From Eledone cirrhosa (Eukaryota > Mollusca > Cephalopoda > Octopoda > Eledonidae), in the NCBI GenBank assembly GCA_964016885.1, contig OZ024740.1:296304670-296368669 (forward strand): a stretch of 64,000 bases of DNA, in the 5' to 3' direction. The notes under the pieces were generated by a model. That model made no database searches. It had not been told where the DNA came from and saw nothing but the letters and a program-made list of their open reading frames with translations. This document shows positions 35,921-49,668 of the stretch, one piece after another. Position 1 is the stretch's first letter, and every line of letters begins with the position of its first letter. A program made the translations under genes and the position numbers.

Positions 35921-38900
35921 ATCCATTTTTTATTTGTGTCATCCATTTTTTATTTGGCGGATCCATTTTTATTTGGGGGATCCATTTTTTATTTGTGTGA
36001 TCCATTTTTTATTTGGCAGATCCATTTTTTATTTGGGGGATCCATTTTTTATTTGGGTGATCCATTTTTTATTTGGGGGATCCATTTTTTATTTGGGTGA
36101 TCCATTTTTTATTTGGGTGATCCAGTTTTTGTTTGGGTGATCCATTTTTTATTTGGGGGATCCATTTTTTATTTGGGTGATCCATTTTTTATTTGTTGGA
36201 TCCATTTTTTATTTGGGGGATCCATTTTTTATTTGGGGGTTCCATTTTTTATTTGGGGGATCCATTTTACATTTGGGTGATCCATTTTTTATTTGGGTGA
36301 TCCATTTTTTATTTGGGGGATCCATTTTTTATTTAGGGGATCCATTTTTTATTTGGGGGTTCCATTTTTTATTTGGGTGATCCATTTTTTATTTGGGGGA
36401 TCCATTTTTTATTTAGGTGATCCATTTTTTAGTTGGGTGATCCATTTTTATTTGGGGGATCCATTTTTTATTTGTGTGATCCATTTTTTATTTGGCGGAT
36501 CCATTTTTTATTTGGGGGATCCATTTTACATTTGGGTGATCCATTTTTTATTTGGGTGATCCATATTTTATTTGGGGGATCCATTTTTTATTTGGGGGAT
36601 CCATTTTTTATTTGGGTGATCCATTTTTTATTTGGGGGATCCATTTTTTATTTGGGTGATCCATTTTTTATTTGGGTGATCCAGTTTTTGTTTGGGTGAT
36701 CCATTTTTTATTTGGGGGATCCATTTTTTATTTGGGTGATCCATTTTTTATTTGTTGGATCCATTTTTTATTTGGGGGATCCATTTTTTATTTGGGGGTT
36801 CCATTTTTTATTTGGGGGATCCATTTTACATTTGGGTGATCCATTTTTTATTTGGGTGATCCATTTTTTATTTGGGGGATCCATTTTTTATTTAGGGGAT
36901 CCATTTTTTATTTGGGGGTTCCATTTTTTATTTGGGTGATCCATTTTTTATTTGGGGGATCCATTTTTTATTTAGGTGATCCATTTTTTAGTTGGGTGAT
37001 CCATTTTTATTTGGGGGATCCATTTTTTATTTGTGTGATCCATTTTTTATTTGGCGGATCCATTTTTTATTTGGGGGATCCATTTTTTATTTGGGGATCC
37101 ATTTTTTATTTAGGTGATCAATTTTTTAGTTGGGTGATCCATTTTTATTTGGGGGATCCATTTTTTATTTGTGTGATCCATTTTTTATTTGGCGTATCCA
37201 TTTTTATTTGGGGGATCCATTTTTTATTTGTGTGATCCATTTTTTATTTGGCAGATCCATTTTTTATTTGGGGGATCCATTTTTTATTTGGGTGATCCAT
37301 TTTTTATTTGGGGGATCCATTTTTTATTTGGGTGATACATTTTTTATTTGGGGGATCCATTTTTTATTTGGGTGATCCATTTTTTATTTGGGTGATCCAT
37401 ATTTTATTTGGGTGATCCATTTTTTATTTGGGGGATCCATTTTTTATTTGGGTGATCCAATTTTTTATTTGGGTGATCCATTTTTTATTTGGGTGATCCA
37501 TTTTTTATTTGGGTGATCCATTTTTTATTTGGGGGATCCATTTTTTATTTGGGTGATCCATTTTTGATTTGGTTGATCCATTTTTTATTTGGGGGATCCA
37601 TTTTTTATTTGGGTGATCCATTTTTTATTTGGGGGATCCATTTTTTATTTGGGAGATCCATTTTTGATTTGGGTGATCCATTTTTTATTTGGGTGATTCA
37701 TTTTTTATTTGTTGGATCCATTTTTTATTTGGGGGATCCATTTTTATTTGGGGGACCCTATTTTTATTTGGGGGATCCATTTTACATTTGGGTGATCCAT
37801 TTTTTATTTGGGTGATCCATTTTTTATTTGGTGGATCCATTTTTTATTTGGGGTATCCATTTTTTATTTGGGTGATCCATTTTTTATTTGGGGGATCCAT
37901 TTTTTATTTGGGTTATCCATTTTTTATTTGGGTGATCCATTTTTTATTTGGGTGATCCATTTTTTATTTGTTGGATCCATTTTTTATTTGGGGGATCCAT
38001 TTTTTATTTGGGGGTTCCATTTTTTATTTGGGGGATCCATTTTACATTTGGGTGATCCATTTTTTATTTGGGTGATCCATTTTTTATTTGGGGGATCCAT
38101 TTTTTATTTGGGTGATCCATTTTTTATTTGGGTGATCCAGTTTTTGTTTGGGTGATCCATTTTTTATTTGGGGGATCCATTTTTTATTTGGGTGATCCAT
38201 TTTTTATTTGTTGGATCCATTTTTTATTTGGGGGATCCATTTTTTATTTGGGGGTTCCATTTTTTATTTGGGGGATCCATTTTACATTTGGGTGATCCAT
38301 TTTTTATTTGGGTGATCCCTTTTTTATTTGGGGGATCCATTTTTTATTTAGGTGATCCATATTTTAGTTGGGTGATCCATTTTTTATTTGTGTGATCCAT
38401 TTTTTATTTGGGGGATCCATTTTTTATTTGGGGGTTCCATTTTTTATTTGGGTGATCCATTTTTTATTTGGGGGATCCATTTTTTATTTAGGTGATCCAT
38501 TTTTTAGTTGGGTGATCCATTTTTTATTTGTGTGATCCATTTTTTATTTGGCGGATCCATTTTTTATTTGGGGGATCCATTTTTTATTTGGGTGATCCAT
38601 TTTTTATTTGGGGTATCCATTTTTTATTAGGGTGATACATTTTTTATTTGGGGGATCCATTTTTTATTTGGGTGATCCATTTTTTATTTGGGTGATCCAT
38701 ATTTTATTTGCGTGATCCATTTTTTATTTGGGTGATCCATTTTTTATTTGGGTGATCCATTTTTTATTTGGGGGATCCATTTTTTATTTGGGTGATCCAT
38801 TTTTTATTTGGGTGATCCATTTTTTATTTGGGGGATCCATTTTTTATTTGGGTGATCCATTTATTATTTGGGGGATCCAGTTTTTGTTTGGGTGATCCAT

Positions 38901-39917
38901 TTTTTATTTGGGGGAACCATTTTTTATTTGGGTGATCCATATTTTATTTAGGGGATCCATTTTTTATTTGGGTGATCCATTTTTTATTTGGGTGATCCAT
39001 TTTTTATTTGGGTGATCCATTTTTTATTTTGGGGATCTATTTTTTATTTGGGTGATCCATTTTTTATTTGGGGGATCCATTTTTTTTTTGGTGATCCATT
39101 TTTTATTTGGGGATCCATTTTTTATTTGGGGGATCCATTTTTTATTTGGGTGATCCATTTTTTATTTGGGGGATCCATTTTTTATTTGGGTGATCCATTT
39201 TTAATTTGGGGATCCATTTTTTATTTGGGTGATCCATTTTTTATTTGGGGGATCCATTTTTTATATGGGTGATCCATTTTTTATTTGGGGGATCCATTTT
39301 GTATTTGGGTGATCCATTTTTTATTTGGGGGATCCATTTTTTATTTGGGGGATCCATTTTTTATTTGGGTGATCCACATTTTATTTGGGTGATCCAATTT
39401 TTATTTGAGGGATCCATTTTTTATTTGGGTGATCCATTTTTTATTTGGGTGATCCATTTTTTATTTGGGTGATCCATTTTCTATTTGGGTGATCCATTTT
39501 TTATTTGGGGGATCCATTTTTTATTTGGATGATCCATTTTTTATTTGGGGGATCCATTTTTTATTTGGGCGATCCAATTTTTATTTGGGGGATCCATTAT
39601 TTATTTGTGTGATCCATTTTATATTTGGGGGATCCATTTTTTATTTGGGTGATCCATTTTTTATTTTGGAGATCCATTTTTTATTTGGGGGATCCATTTT
39701 TTATTTGGGGGATCCATTTTTTATTTGGGTGATCCATTTTTTATTTGGGTGATCCATTTTTTATTTGTTGGATCCATTTTTTATTTGGGGGATCCATTTT
39801 TTATTTGGGGGCTCCATTTTTTATTTGGGGGATCCATTTTACATTTGGGTGATCCATTTTTTATTTGGGTGATCCATTTTTTATTTGGGGGTTCCATTTT
39901 TTATTTGGGGGATCCAT

Positions 39918-39951
39918 CAAATAAAAAATGGATCCCCCAAATAAAAAATGG
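39918..39951 (-). repeat. Inverted monomer tract, class S (34 bp)
   Basis: Two reversed monomers with CCCCC linker. No L1 tract follows; the array goes on into an alpha-type module. Confidence 0.94.
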
Positions 39952-40774
39952 ATCCATTTTTTATTTGGGTGATCCATTTTTTATTTGGGGGATCCATTTT
40001 TTATTTGGGTGATCCAGTTTTTGTTTGGGTGATCCATTTTTTATTTGGGGGATCCATTTTTTATTTGGGTGATCCATATTTTATTTAGGGGATCGATTTT
40101 TTATTTGGTGATCCATTTTTTATTTGGGTGATCCATTCTTTATTTGGGTGATCCATTTTTTATTTTGGGGATCTATTTTTTATTTGGGTGATCCATTTTT
40201 TATTTGGGGATCCATTTTTTATTTGGGTGATCCATTTTTTATTTGGGGGATCCATTTTTTATTTGGGGGATCCATTTTTTATTTGGGTGATCCATTTTTT
40301 ATTTGGGGGATCCATTTTTTATTTGGGTGATCCATTTTTTATTTGGGGGATCCATTTTTTATTTGGGTGATCCATTTTTTATTTGGGTGATCCATTTTTT
40401 ATTTGGGTGATCCATTTTTTATTTGTTGGATCCATTTTTTATTTGGGGGATCCATTTTTTATTTGGGGGTTCCATTTTTTATTTGGGGGATCCATTTTAC
40501 ATTTGGGTGATCCATTTTTTATTTGGGTGATCCATTTTTTATTTGGGTGATCCATTTTTTATTTGGGTGATCCAGTTTTTGTTTGCGTGATCCATTTTTT
40601 ATTTGGGGGATCCATTTTTTATTTGGGTGATCCATTTTTTATTTGTTGGATCCATTTTTTATTTGGGGGATCCATTTTTTATTTGGGGGATCCATTTTTT
40701 ATTTGGGTGATCCATTTTTTATTTGGGGGATCCATTTTTTATTTAGGTGATCCATTTTTTAGTTGGGTGATCCA

Positions 40775-40789
40775 TTTTTTTTGGGGGGG
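40775..40789 (+). repeat. T8G7 homopolymer monomer
   Basis: T8G7 is shared with the copies at 49654 and 63492. Confidence 0.9.
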
Positions 40790-43700
40790 ATCCATTTTTT
40801 ATTTGTGTCATCCATTTTTTATTTGGCGGATCCATTTTTATTTGGGGGATCCATTTTTTATTTGTGTGATCCATTTTTTATTTGGCAGATCCATTTTTTA
40901 TTTGCGGGATCCATTTTTTATTTGGGTGATCCATTTTTTATTTGGGGGATCCATTTTTTATTTGGGTGATCCATTTTTTATTTGGGTGATCCAGTTTTTG
41001 TTTGGGTGATCCATTTTTTATTTGGGGGATCCATTTTTTATTTGGGTGATCCATTTTTTATTTGTTGGATCCATTTTTTATTTGGGGGATCCATTTTTTA
41101 TTTGGGGGTTCCATTTTTTATTTGGGGGATCCATTTTACATTTGGGTGATCCATTTTTTATTTGGGTGATCCATTTTTTATTTGGGGGATCCATTTTTTA
41201 TTTAGGGGATCCATTTTTTATTTGGGGGATCCATTTTTTATTTGGGTGATCCATTTTTTATTTGTTGGATCCATTTTTTATTTGGGGGATCCATTTTTTA
41301 TTTGGGGGTTCCATTTTTTATTTGGGGGATCCATTTTACATTTGGGTGATCCATTTTTTATTTGGGTGATCCATTTTTTATTTGGCGTATCCATTTTTAT
41401 TTGGGGGATCCATTTTTTATTTGTGTGATCCATTTTTTATTTGGCAGATCCATTTTTTATTTGGGGGATCCATTTTTTATTTGGGTGATCCATTTTTTAT
41501 TTGGGGGATCCATTTTTTATTTGGGTGATACATTTTTTATTTGGGGGATCCATTTTTTATTTGGGTGATCCATTTTTTATTTGGGTGATCCATATTTTAT
41601 TTGGGTGATCCATTTTTTATTTGGGGGATCCATTTTTTATTTGGGTGATCCAATTTTTTATTTGGGTGATCCATTTTTTATTTGGGTGATCCATTTTTTA
41701 TTTGGGTGATCCATTTTTTATTTGGGGGATCCATTTTTTATTTGGGTGATACATTTTTGATTTGGGTGATCCATTTTTTATTTGGGGGATCCATTTTTTA
41801 TTTGGGTGATCCATTTTTTATTTGGGGGATCCATTTTTTATTTGGGAGATCCATTTTTTATTTGGGTGATCCATTTTTTATTTGGGTGATTCATTTTTTA
41901 TTTGTTGGATCCATTTTTTATTTGGGGGATCCATTTTTATTTGGGGGACCCTATTTTTATTTGGGGGATCCATTTTACATTTGGGTGATCCATTTTTTAT
42001 TTGGATGATCCATTTTTTATTTGGTGGATCCATTTTTTATTTGGGGTATCCATTTTTTATTTGGGTGATCCATTTTTTATTTGGGGGATCCATTTTTTAT
42101 TTGGGTTATCCATTTTTTATTTGGGTGATCCATTTTTTATTTGGGTGATCCATTTTTTATTTGTTGGATCCATTTTTTATTTGGGGGATCCATTTTTTAT
42201 TTGGGGGTTCCATTTTTTATTTGAGGGATCCATTTTACATTTGGGTGATCCATTTTTTATTTGGGTGACCCATTTTTTATTCGGGGGATCCATTTTTTAT
42301 TTGGGGGATCCATTTTTTATTAGGGTTTCCATTTTTTATTTGGGTGATCCATTTTTTATTTGGGGGATCCATTTTTTATTTAGGTGATCCATTTTTTAGT
42401 TGGGTGATCCATTTTTTATTTGTGTGATCCATTTTTTATTTGGGGGATCCATTTTTTATTTGGGGGATCCATTTTTTATTTAGGTGATCCATTTTTAGTT
42501 GGGTGATCCATTTTTTATTTGTGTGATCCATTTTTTATTTGGGGGATCCATTTTTTATTTGGGGGTTCCATTTTTTATTTGGGTGATCCATTTTTTATTT
42601 GGGGGATCCATTTTTTATTTAGGTGATCCATTTTTTAGTTGGGTGATCCATTTTTTATTTGTGTGATCCATTTTTTATTTGGCGGATCCATTTTTTATTT
42701 GGGGGATCCATTTTTTATTTGGGTGATCCATTTTTTATTTGGGTGATCCATTTTTTATTTGGGTGATCCATATTTTATTTGCGTGATCCATTTTTTATTT
42801 GGGTGATCCATTTTTTATTTGGGTGATCCATTTTTTATTTGGGGGATCCATTTTTTATTTGGGTGATCCATTTTTTATTTGGGTGATCCATTTTTTATTT
42901 GGGGGATCCATTTTTTATTTGGGTGATCCATTTTTTATTTGGGGGATCCAGTTTTTGTTTGGGTGATCCATTTTTTATTTGGGGGATCCATTTTTTATTT
43001 GGGTGATCCATATTTTATTTAGGGGATCCATTTTTTATTTGGGTGATCCATTTTTTATTTGGGTGATCCATTTTTTATTTGGGTGATCCATTTTTTATTT
43101 TGGGGATCTATTTTTTATTTGGGTGATCCATTTTTTATTTGGGGGATCCATTTTTTTTTTTGGTGATCCATTTTTTATTTGGGGATCCATTTTTTATTTG
43201 GGGGATCCATTTTTTATTTGGGTGATCCATTTTTTATTTGGGGGATCCATTTTTTATTTGGGTGATCCATTTTTAATTTGGGGATCCATTTTTTATTTGG
43301 GTGATACATTTTTTATTTGGGGGATCCATTTTTTATATGGGTGATCCATTTTTTATTTGGGGGATCCATTTTGTATTTGGGTGATCCATTTTTTATTTGG
43401 GGGATCCATTTTTTATTTGGGGGATCCATTTTTTATTTGGGTGATCCACATTTTATTTGGGTGATCCAATTTTTATTTGAGGGATCCATTTTTTATTTGG
43501 GTGATCCATTTTTTATTTGGGTGATCCATTTTTTATTTGGGTGATCCATTTTCTATTTGGGTGATCCATTTTTTATTTGGGGGATCCATTTTTTATTTGG
43601 ATGATCCATTTTTTATTTGGGGGATCCATTTTTTATTTGGGCGATCCAATTTTTATTTGGGTGATCCATTTTTTTATTGGGCGATCCATTTTTTATTTGG

Positions 43701-44009
43701 GTGATCCATTTTTTATTTGGGGGATCCATTATTTATTTGTGTGATCCATTTTTTATTTTGGAGATCCATTTTTTATTTGGGGGATCCATTTTTTATTTGG
43801 GGGATCCATTTTTTATTTGGGTGATCCATTTTTTATTTGGGTGATCCATTTTTTATTTGTTGGATCCATTTTTTATTTGGGGGATCCATTTTTTATTTGG
43901 GGGCTCCATTTTTTATTTGGGGGATCCATTTTACATTTGGGTGATCCATTTTTTATTTGGGTGATCCATTTTTTATTTGGGGGTTCCATTTTTTATTTGG
44001 GGGATCCAT

Positions 44010-44043
44010 CAAATAAAAAATGGATCCCCCAAATAAAAAATGG
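44010..44043 (-). repeat. Inverted monomer tract, class S (34 bp)
   Basis: Two reversed monomers. Paired with the L1 tract 456 bp downstream, one monomer closer than the 476-bp pairs at 4996 and 29771. Confidence 0.94.
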
Positions 44044-44465
44044 ATCCATTTTTTATTTGGGTGATCCATTTTTTATTTGGGGGATCCATTTTTTATTTGG
44101 GTGATCCAGTTTTTGTTTGGGTGATCCATTTTTTATTTGGGGGATCCATTTTTTATTTGGGTGATCCATATTTTATTTAGGGGATCGATTTTTTATTTGG
44201 TGATCCATTTTTTATTTGGGTGATCCATTCTTTATTTGGGTGATCCATTTTTTATTTTGGGGATCTATTTTTTATTTGGGTGATCCATTTTTTATTTGGG
44301 GATCCATTTTTTATTTGGGTGATCTATTTTTTATTTGGGGGATCCATTTTTTATTTGGGTGATCCATTTTTTATTTGGGGGATCCATTTTTTATTTGGGT
44401 GATCCATTTTTTATTTGGGGGATCCATTTTTTATTTGGGGGGCCATTTTTTATTTGGGGATCCAT

Positions 44466-44539
44466 CAAATAAAAAATGGATCACCCAAATAAAAAATGGA
44501 TCACCCAAATAAAAAATGGATCCCTCAAATAAAAAATGG
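44466..44539 (-). repeat. Inverted monomer tract, class L1 (74 bp)
   Basis: Four reversed monomers with the CCCTC linker. The L2 tract expected about 1.3 kb downstream is absent, because the 8.88-kb duplication junction (about 45090) intervenes. Confidence 0.94.
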
Positions 44540-47500
44540 ATCCATTTTTTATTTGGGGGATCCATTTTTTATTTGGGGGTTCCATTTTTTATTTGGGGGA
44601 TCCATTTTACATTTGGGTGATCCATTTTTTATTTGGGTGATCCATATTTTATTTGGGGGATCCATTTTTTATTTGGGGGATCCATTTTTTATTTGGGTGA
44701 TCCATTTTTTATTTGGGGGATCCATTTTTTATTTAGGTGATCCATTCTTTAGTTGGGTGATCCATTTATATTTGGGGGATCCATTTTTTATTTGTGTGAT
44801 CCATTTTTTATTTGGCAGATCCATTTTTTATTTGGGGGATCCATTTTTTATTTGGGTGATCCATTTTTTATTTGGGGGATCCATTTTTTATTTGGGTTAT
44901 ACATTTTTTATTTGGGGGATCCATTTTTTATTTGGGTGATCCATTTTTTATTTGGGTGATCCATATTTTATTTGGGTGATCCATTTTTTATTTGGGGGAT
45001 CCATTTTTATTTGGGTGATCTATTTTTGATTTGGGTGATCCATTTTTTATTTGGGGGATCCATTTTTTATTTGGGTGATCCATTTTTTATTTGGGGGATC
45101 CATTTTTTATTTGGGGGTTCCATTTTTTATTTGGGGGATCCATTTTACATTTGGGTGATCCATTTTTTATTTGGGTGATCCATTTTTTATTTGGGGGATC
45201 CATTTTTTATTTAGGGGATCCATTTTTTATTTGGGGGTTCCATTTTTTATTTGGGTGATCCATTTTTTATTTGGGGGATCCATTTTTTATTTAGGTGATC
45301 CATTTTTTAGTTGGGTGATCCATTTTTATTTGGGGGATCCATTTTTTATTTGTGTGATCCATTTTTTATTTGGCGGATCCATTTTTTATTTGGGGGATCC
45401 ATTTTACATTTGGGTGATCCATTTTTTATTTGGGTGATCCATATTTTATTTGGGGGATCCATTTTTTATTTGGGGGATCCATTTTTTATTTGGGTGATCC
45501 ATTTTTTATTTGGGGGATCCATTTTTTATTTGGGTGATCCATTTTTTATTTGGGTGATCCAGTTTTTGTTTGGGTGATCCATTTTTTATTTGGGGGATCC
45601 ATTTTTTATTTGGGTGATCCATTTTTTATTTGTTGGATCCATTTTTTATTTGGGGGATCCATTTTTTATTTGGGGGTTCCATTTTTTATTTGGGGGATCC
45701 ATTTTACATTTGGGTGATCCATTTTTTATTTGGGTGATCCATTTTTTATTTGGGGGATCCATTTTTTATTTAGGGGATCCATTTTTTATTTGGGGGTTCC
45801 ATTTTTTATTTGGGTGATCCATTTTTTATTTGGGGGATCCATTTTTTATTTAGGTGATCCATTTTTTAGTTGGGTGATCCATTTTTATTTGGGGGATCCA
45901 TTTTTTATTTGTGTGATCCATTTTTTATTTGGCGGATCCATTTTTTATTTGGGGGATCCATTTTTTATTTGGGGATCCATTTTTTATTTAGGTGATCAAT
46001 TTTTTAGTTGGGTGATCCATTTTTATTTGGGGGATCCATTTTTTATTTGTGTGATCCATTTTTTATTTGGCGTATCCATTTTTATTTGGGGGATCCATTT
46101 TTTATTTGTGTGATCCATTTTTTATTTGGCAGATCCATTTTTTATTTGGGGGATCCATTTTTTATTTGGGTGATCCATTTTTTATTTGGGGGATCCATTT
46201 TTTATTTGGGTGATACATTTTTTATTTGGGGGATCCATTTTTTATTTGGGTGATCCATTTTTTATTTGGGTGATCCATATTTTATTTGGGTGATCCATTT
46301 TTTATTTGGGGGATCCATTTTTTATTTGGGTGATCCAATTTTTTATTTGGGTGATCCATTTTTTATTTGGGTGATCCATTTTTTATTTGGGTGATCCATT
46401 TTTTATTTGGGGGATCCATTTTTTATTTGGGTGATCCATTTTTGATTTGGTTGATCCATTTTTTATTTGGGGGATCCATTTTTTATTTGGGTGATCCATT
46501 TTTTATTTGGGGGATCCATTTTTTATTTGGGAGATCCATTTTTGATTTGGGTGATCCATTTTTTATTTGGGTGATTCATTTTTTATTTGTTGGATCCATT
46601 TTTTATTTGGGGGATCCATTTTTATTTGGGGGACCCTATTTTTATTTGGGGGATCCATTTTACATTTGGGTGATCCATTTTTTATTTGGGTGATCCATTT
46701 TTTATTTGGTGGATCCATTTTTTATTTGGGGTATCCATTTTTTATTTGGGTGATCCATTTTTTATTTGGGGGATCCATTTTTTATTTGGGTTATCCATTT
46801 TTTATTTGGGTGATCCATTTTTTATTTGGGTGATCCATTTTTTATTTGTTGGATCCATTTTTTATTTGGGGGATCCATTTTTTATTTGGGGGTTCCATTT
46901 TTTATTTGGGGGATCCATTTTACATTTGGGTGATCCATTTTTTATTTGGGTGATCCATTTTTTATTTGGGGGATCCATTTTTTATTTGGGTGATCCATTT
47001 TTTATTTGGGTGATCCAGTTTTTGTTTGGGTGATCCATTTTTTATTTGGGGGATCCATTTTTTATTTGGGTGATCCATTTTTTATTTGTTGGATCCATTT
47101 TTTATTTGGGGGATCCATTTTTTATTTGGGGGTTCCATTTTTTATTTGGGGGATCCATTTTACATTTGGGTGATCCATTTTTTATTTGGGTGATCCCTTT
47201 TTTATTTGGGGGATCCATTTTTTATTTAGGTGATCCATATTTTAGTTGGGTGATCCATTTTTTATTTGTGTGATCCATTTTTTATTTGGGGGATCCATTT
47301 TTTATTTGGGGGTTCCATTTTTTATTTGGGTGATCCATTTTTTATTTGGGGGATCCATTTTTTATTTAGGTGATCCATTTTTTAGTTGGGTGATCCATTT
47401 TTTATTTGTGTGATCCATTTTTTATTTGGCGGATCCATTTTTTATTTGGGGGATCCATTTTTTATTTGGGTGATCCATTTTTTATTTGGGGTATCCATTT

Positions 47501-48796
47501 TTTATTAGGGTGATACATTTTTTATTTGGGGGATCCATTTTTTATTTGGGTGATCCATTTTTTATTTGGGTGATCCATATTTTATTTGCGTGATCCATTT
47601 TTTATTTGGGTGATCCATTTTTTATTTGGGTGATCCATTTTTTATTTGGGGGATCCATTTTTTATTTGGGTGATCCATTTTTTATTTGGGTGATCCATTT
47701 TTTATTTGGGGGATCCATTTTTTATTTGGGTGATCCATTTATTATTTGGGGGATCCAGTTTTTGTTTGGGTGATCCATTTTTTATTTGGGGGAACCATTT
47801 TTTATTTGGGTGATCCATATTTTATTTAGGGGATCCATTTTTTATTTGGGTGATCCATTTTTTATTTGGGTGATCCATTTTTTATTTGGGTGATCCATTT
47901 TTTATTTTGGGGATCTATTTTTTATTTGGGTGATCCATTTTTTATTTGGGGGATCCATTTTTTTTTTTGGTGATCCATTTTTTATTTGGGGATCCATTTT
48001 TTATTTGGGGGATCCATTTTTTATTTGGGTGATCCATTTTTTATTTGGGGGATCCATTTTTTATTTGGGTGATCCATTTTTAATTTGGGGATCCATTTTT
48101 TATTTGGGTGATCCATTTTTTATTTGGGGGATCCATTTTTTATATGGGTGATCCATTTTTTATTTGGGGGATCCATTTTGTATTTGGGTGATCCATTTTT
48201 TATTTGGGGGATCCATTTTTTATTTGGGGGATCCATTTTTTATTTGGGTGATCCACATTTTATTTGGGTGATCCAATTTTTATTTGAGGGATCCATTTTT
48301 TATTTGGGTGATCCATTTTTTATTTGGGTGATCCATTTTTTATTTGGGTGATCCATTTTCTATTTGGGTGATCCATTTTTTATTTGGGGGATCCATTTTT
48401 TATTTGGATGATCCATTTTTTATTTGGGGGATCCATTTTTTATTTGGGCGATCCAATTTTTATTTGGGGGATCCATTATTTATTTGTGTGATCCATTTTA
48501 TATTTGGGGGATCCATTTTTTATTTGGGTGATCCATTTTTTATTTTGGAGATCCATTTTTTATTTGGGGGATCCATTTTTTATTTGGGGGATCCATTTTT
48601 TATTTGGGTGATCCATTTTTTATTTGGGTGATCCATTTTTTATTTGTTGGATCCATTTTTTATTTGGGGGATCCATTTTTTATTTGGGGGCTCCATTTTT
48701 TATTTGGGGGATCCATTTTACATTTGGGTGATCCATTTTTTATTTGGGTGATCCATTTTTTATTTGGGGGTTCCATTTTTTATTTGGGGGATCCAT

Positions 48797-48830
48797 CAAA
48801 TAAAAAATGGATCCCCCAAATAAAAAATGG
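48797..48830 (-). repeat. Inverted monomer tract, class S (34 bp)
   Basis: Counterpart of 39918-39951 at a shift of 8879. Confidence 0.94.
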
Positions 48831-49653
48831 ATCCATTTTTTATTTGGGTGATCCATTTTTTATTTGGGGGATCCATTTTTTATTTGGGTGATCCAGTTTT
48901 TGTTTGGGTGATCCATTTTTTATTTGGGGGATCCATTTTTTATTTGGGTGATCCATATTTTATTTAGGGGATCGATTTTTTATTTGGTGATCCATTTTTT
49001 ATTTGGGTGATCCATTCTTTATTTGGGTGATCCATTTTTTATTTTGGGGATCTATTTTTTATTTGGGTGATCCATTTTTTATTTGGGGATCCATTTTTTA
49101 TTTGGGTGATCCATTTTTTATTTGGGGGATCCATTTTTTATTTGGGGGATCCATTTTTTATTTGGGTGATCCATTTTTTATTTGGGGGATCCATTTTTTA
49201 TTTGGGTGATCCATTTTTTATTTGGGGGATCCATTTTTTATTTGGGTGATCCATTTTTTATTTGGGTGATCCATTTTTTATTTGGGTGATCCATTTTTTA
49301 TTTGTTGGATCCATTTTTTATTTGGGGGATCCATTTTTTATTTGGGGGTTCCATTTTTTATTTGGGGGATCCATTTTACATTTGGGTGATCCATTTTTTA
49401 TTTGGGTGATCCATTTTTTATTTGGGTGATCCATTTTTTATTTGGGTGATCCAGTTTTTGTTTGCGTGATCCATTTTTTATTTGGGGGATCCATTTTTTA
49501 TTTGGGTGATCCATTTTTTATTTGTTGGATCCATTTTTTATTTGGGGGATCCATTTTTTATTTGGGGGATCCATTTTTTATTTGGGTGATCCATTTTTTA
49601 TTTGGGGGATCCATTTTTTATTTAGGTGATCCATTTTTTAGTTGGGTGATCCA

Positions 49654-49668
49654 TTTTTTTTGGGGGGG
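49654..49668 (+). repeat. T8G7 homopolymer monomer
   Basis: Counterpart of 40775 in the 8.88-kb duplication, same run lengths. Confidence 0.9.

Larger units (their letters stand above)
33651..37520 (+). repeat. 3.87-kb tandem duplication, copy 2
   Basis: No gene. Begins at CCATTCTTTATTTG (about 33651), the same point as in copy 1, and carries the L1 tract 33914-33987, L2 tract 35210-35283, T/G monomers 35669-35682 and 35907-35920, and TGATCA near 37116. It parts from copy 1 at about 37520, where copy 1 restarts the cycle. Its last 1.3 kb is also the start of the 8.88-kb duplication. Confidence 0.82.
36205..45090 (+). repeat. 8.88-kb tandem duplication, copy 1
   Basis: No gene. Every ordered variant I compared recurs in the next 8.9 kb at a shift of 8878 before the T-run monomer at 39080 and 8879 after it. 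The extra base is T10 here against T11 in copy 2. Shared private variants include TTTGGTTGATCC (about 37571), CCATATTTTAGTTGG (38358), CCATTTATTATTTG (38867), GGGGAACC (38911), TATTAGGGTTTCC (42319) and GGATGATCC (42003). Inverted tracts: 39918-39951, 44010-44043, 44466-44539. Confidence 0.88.
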
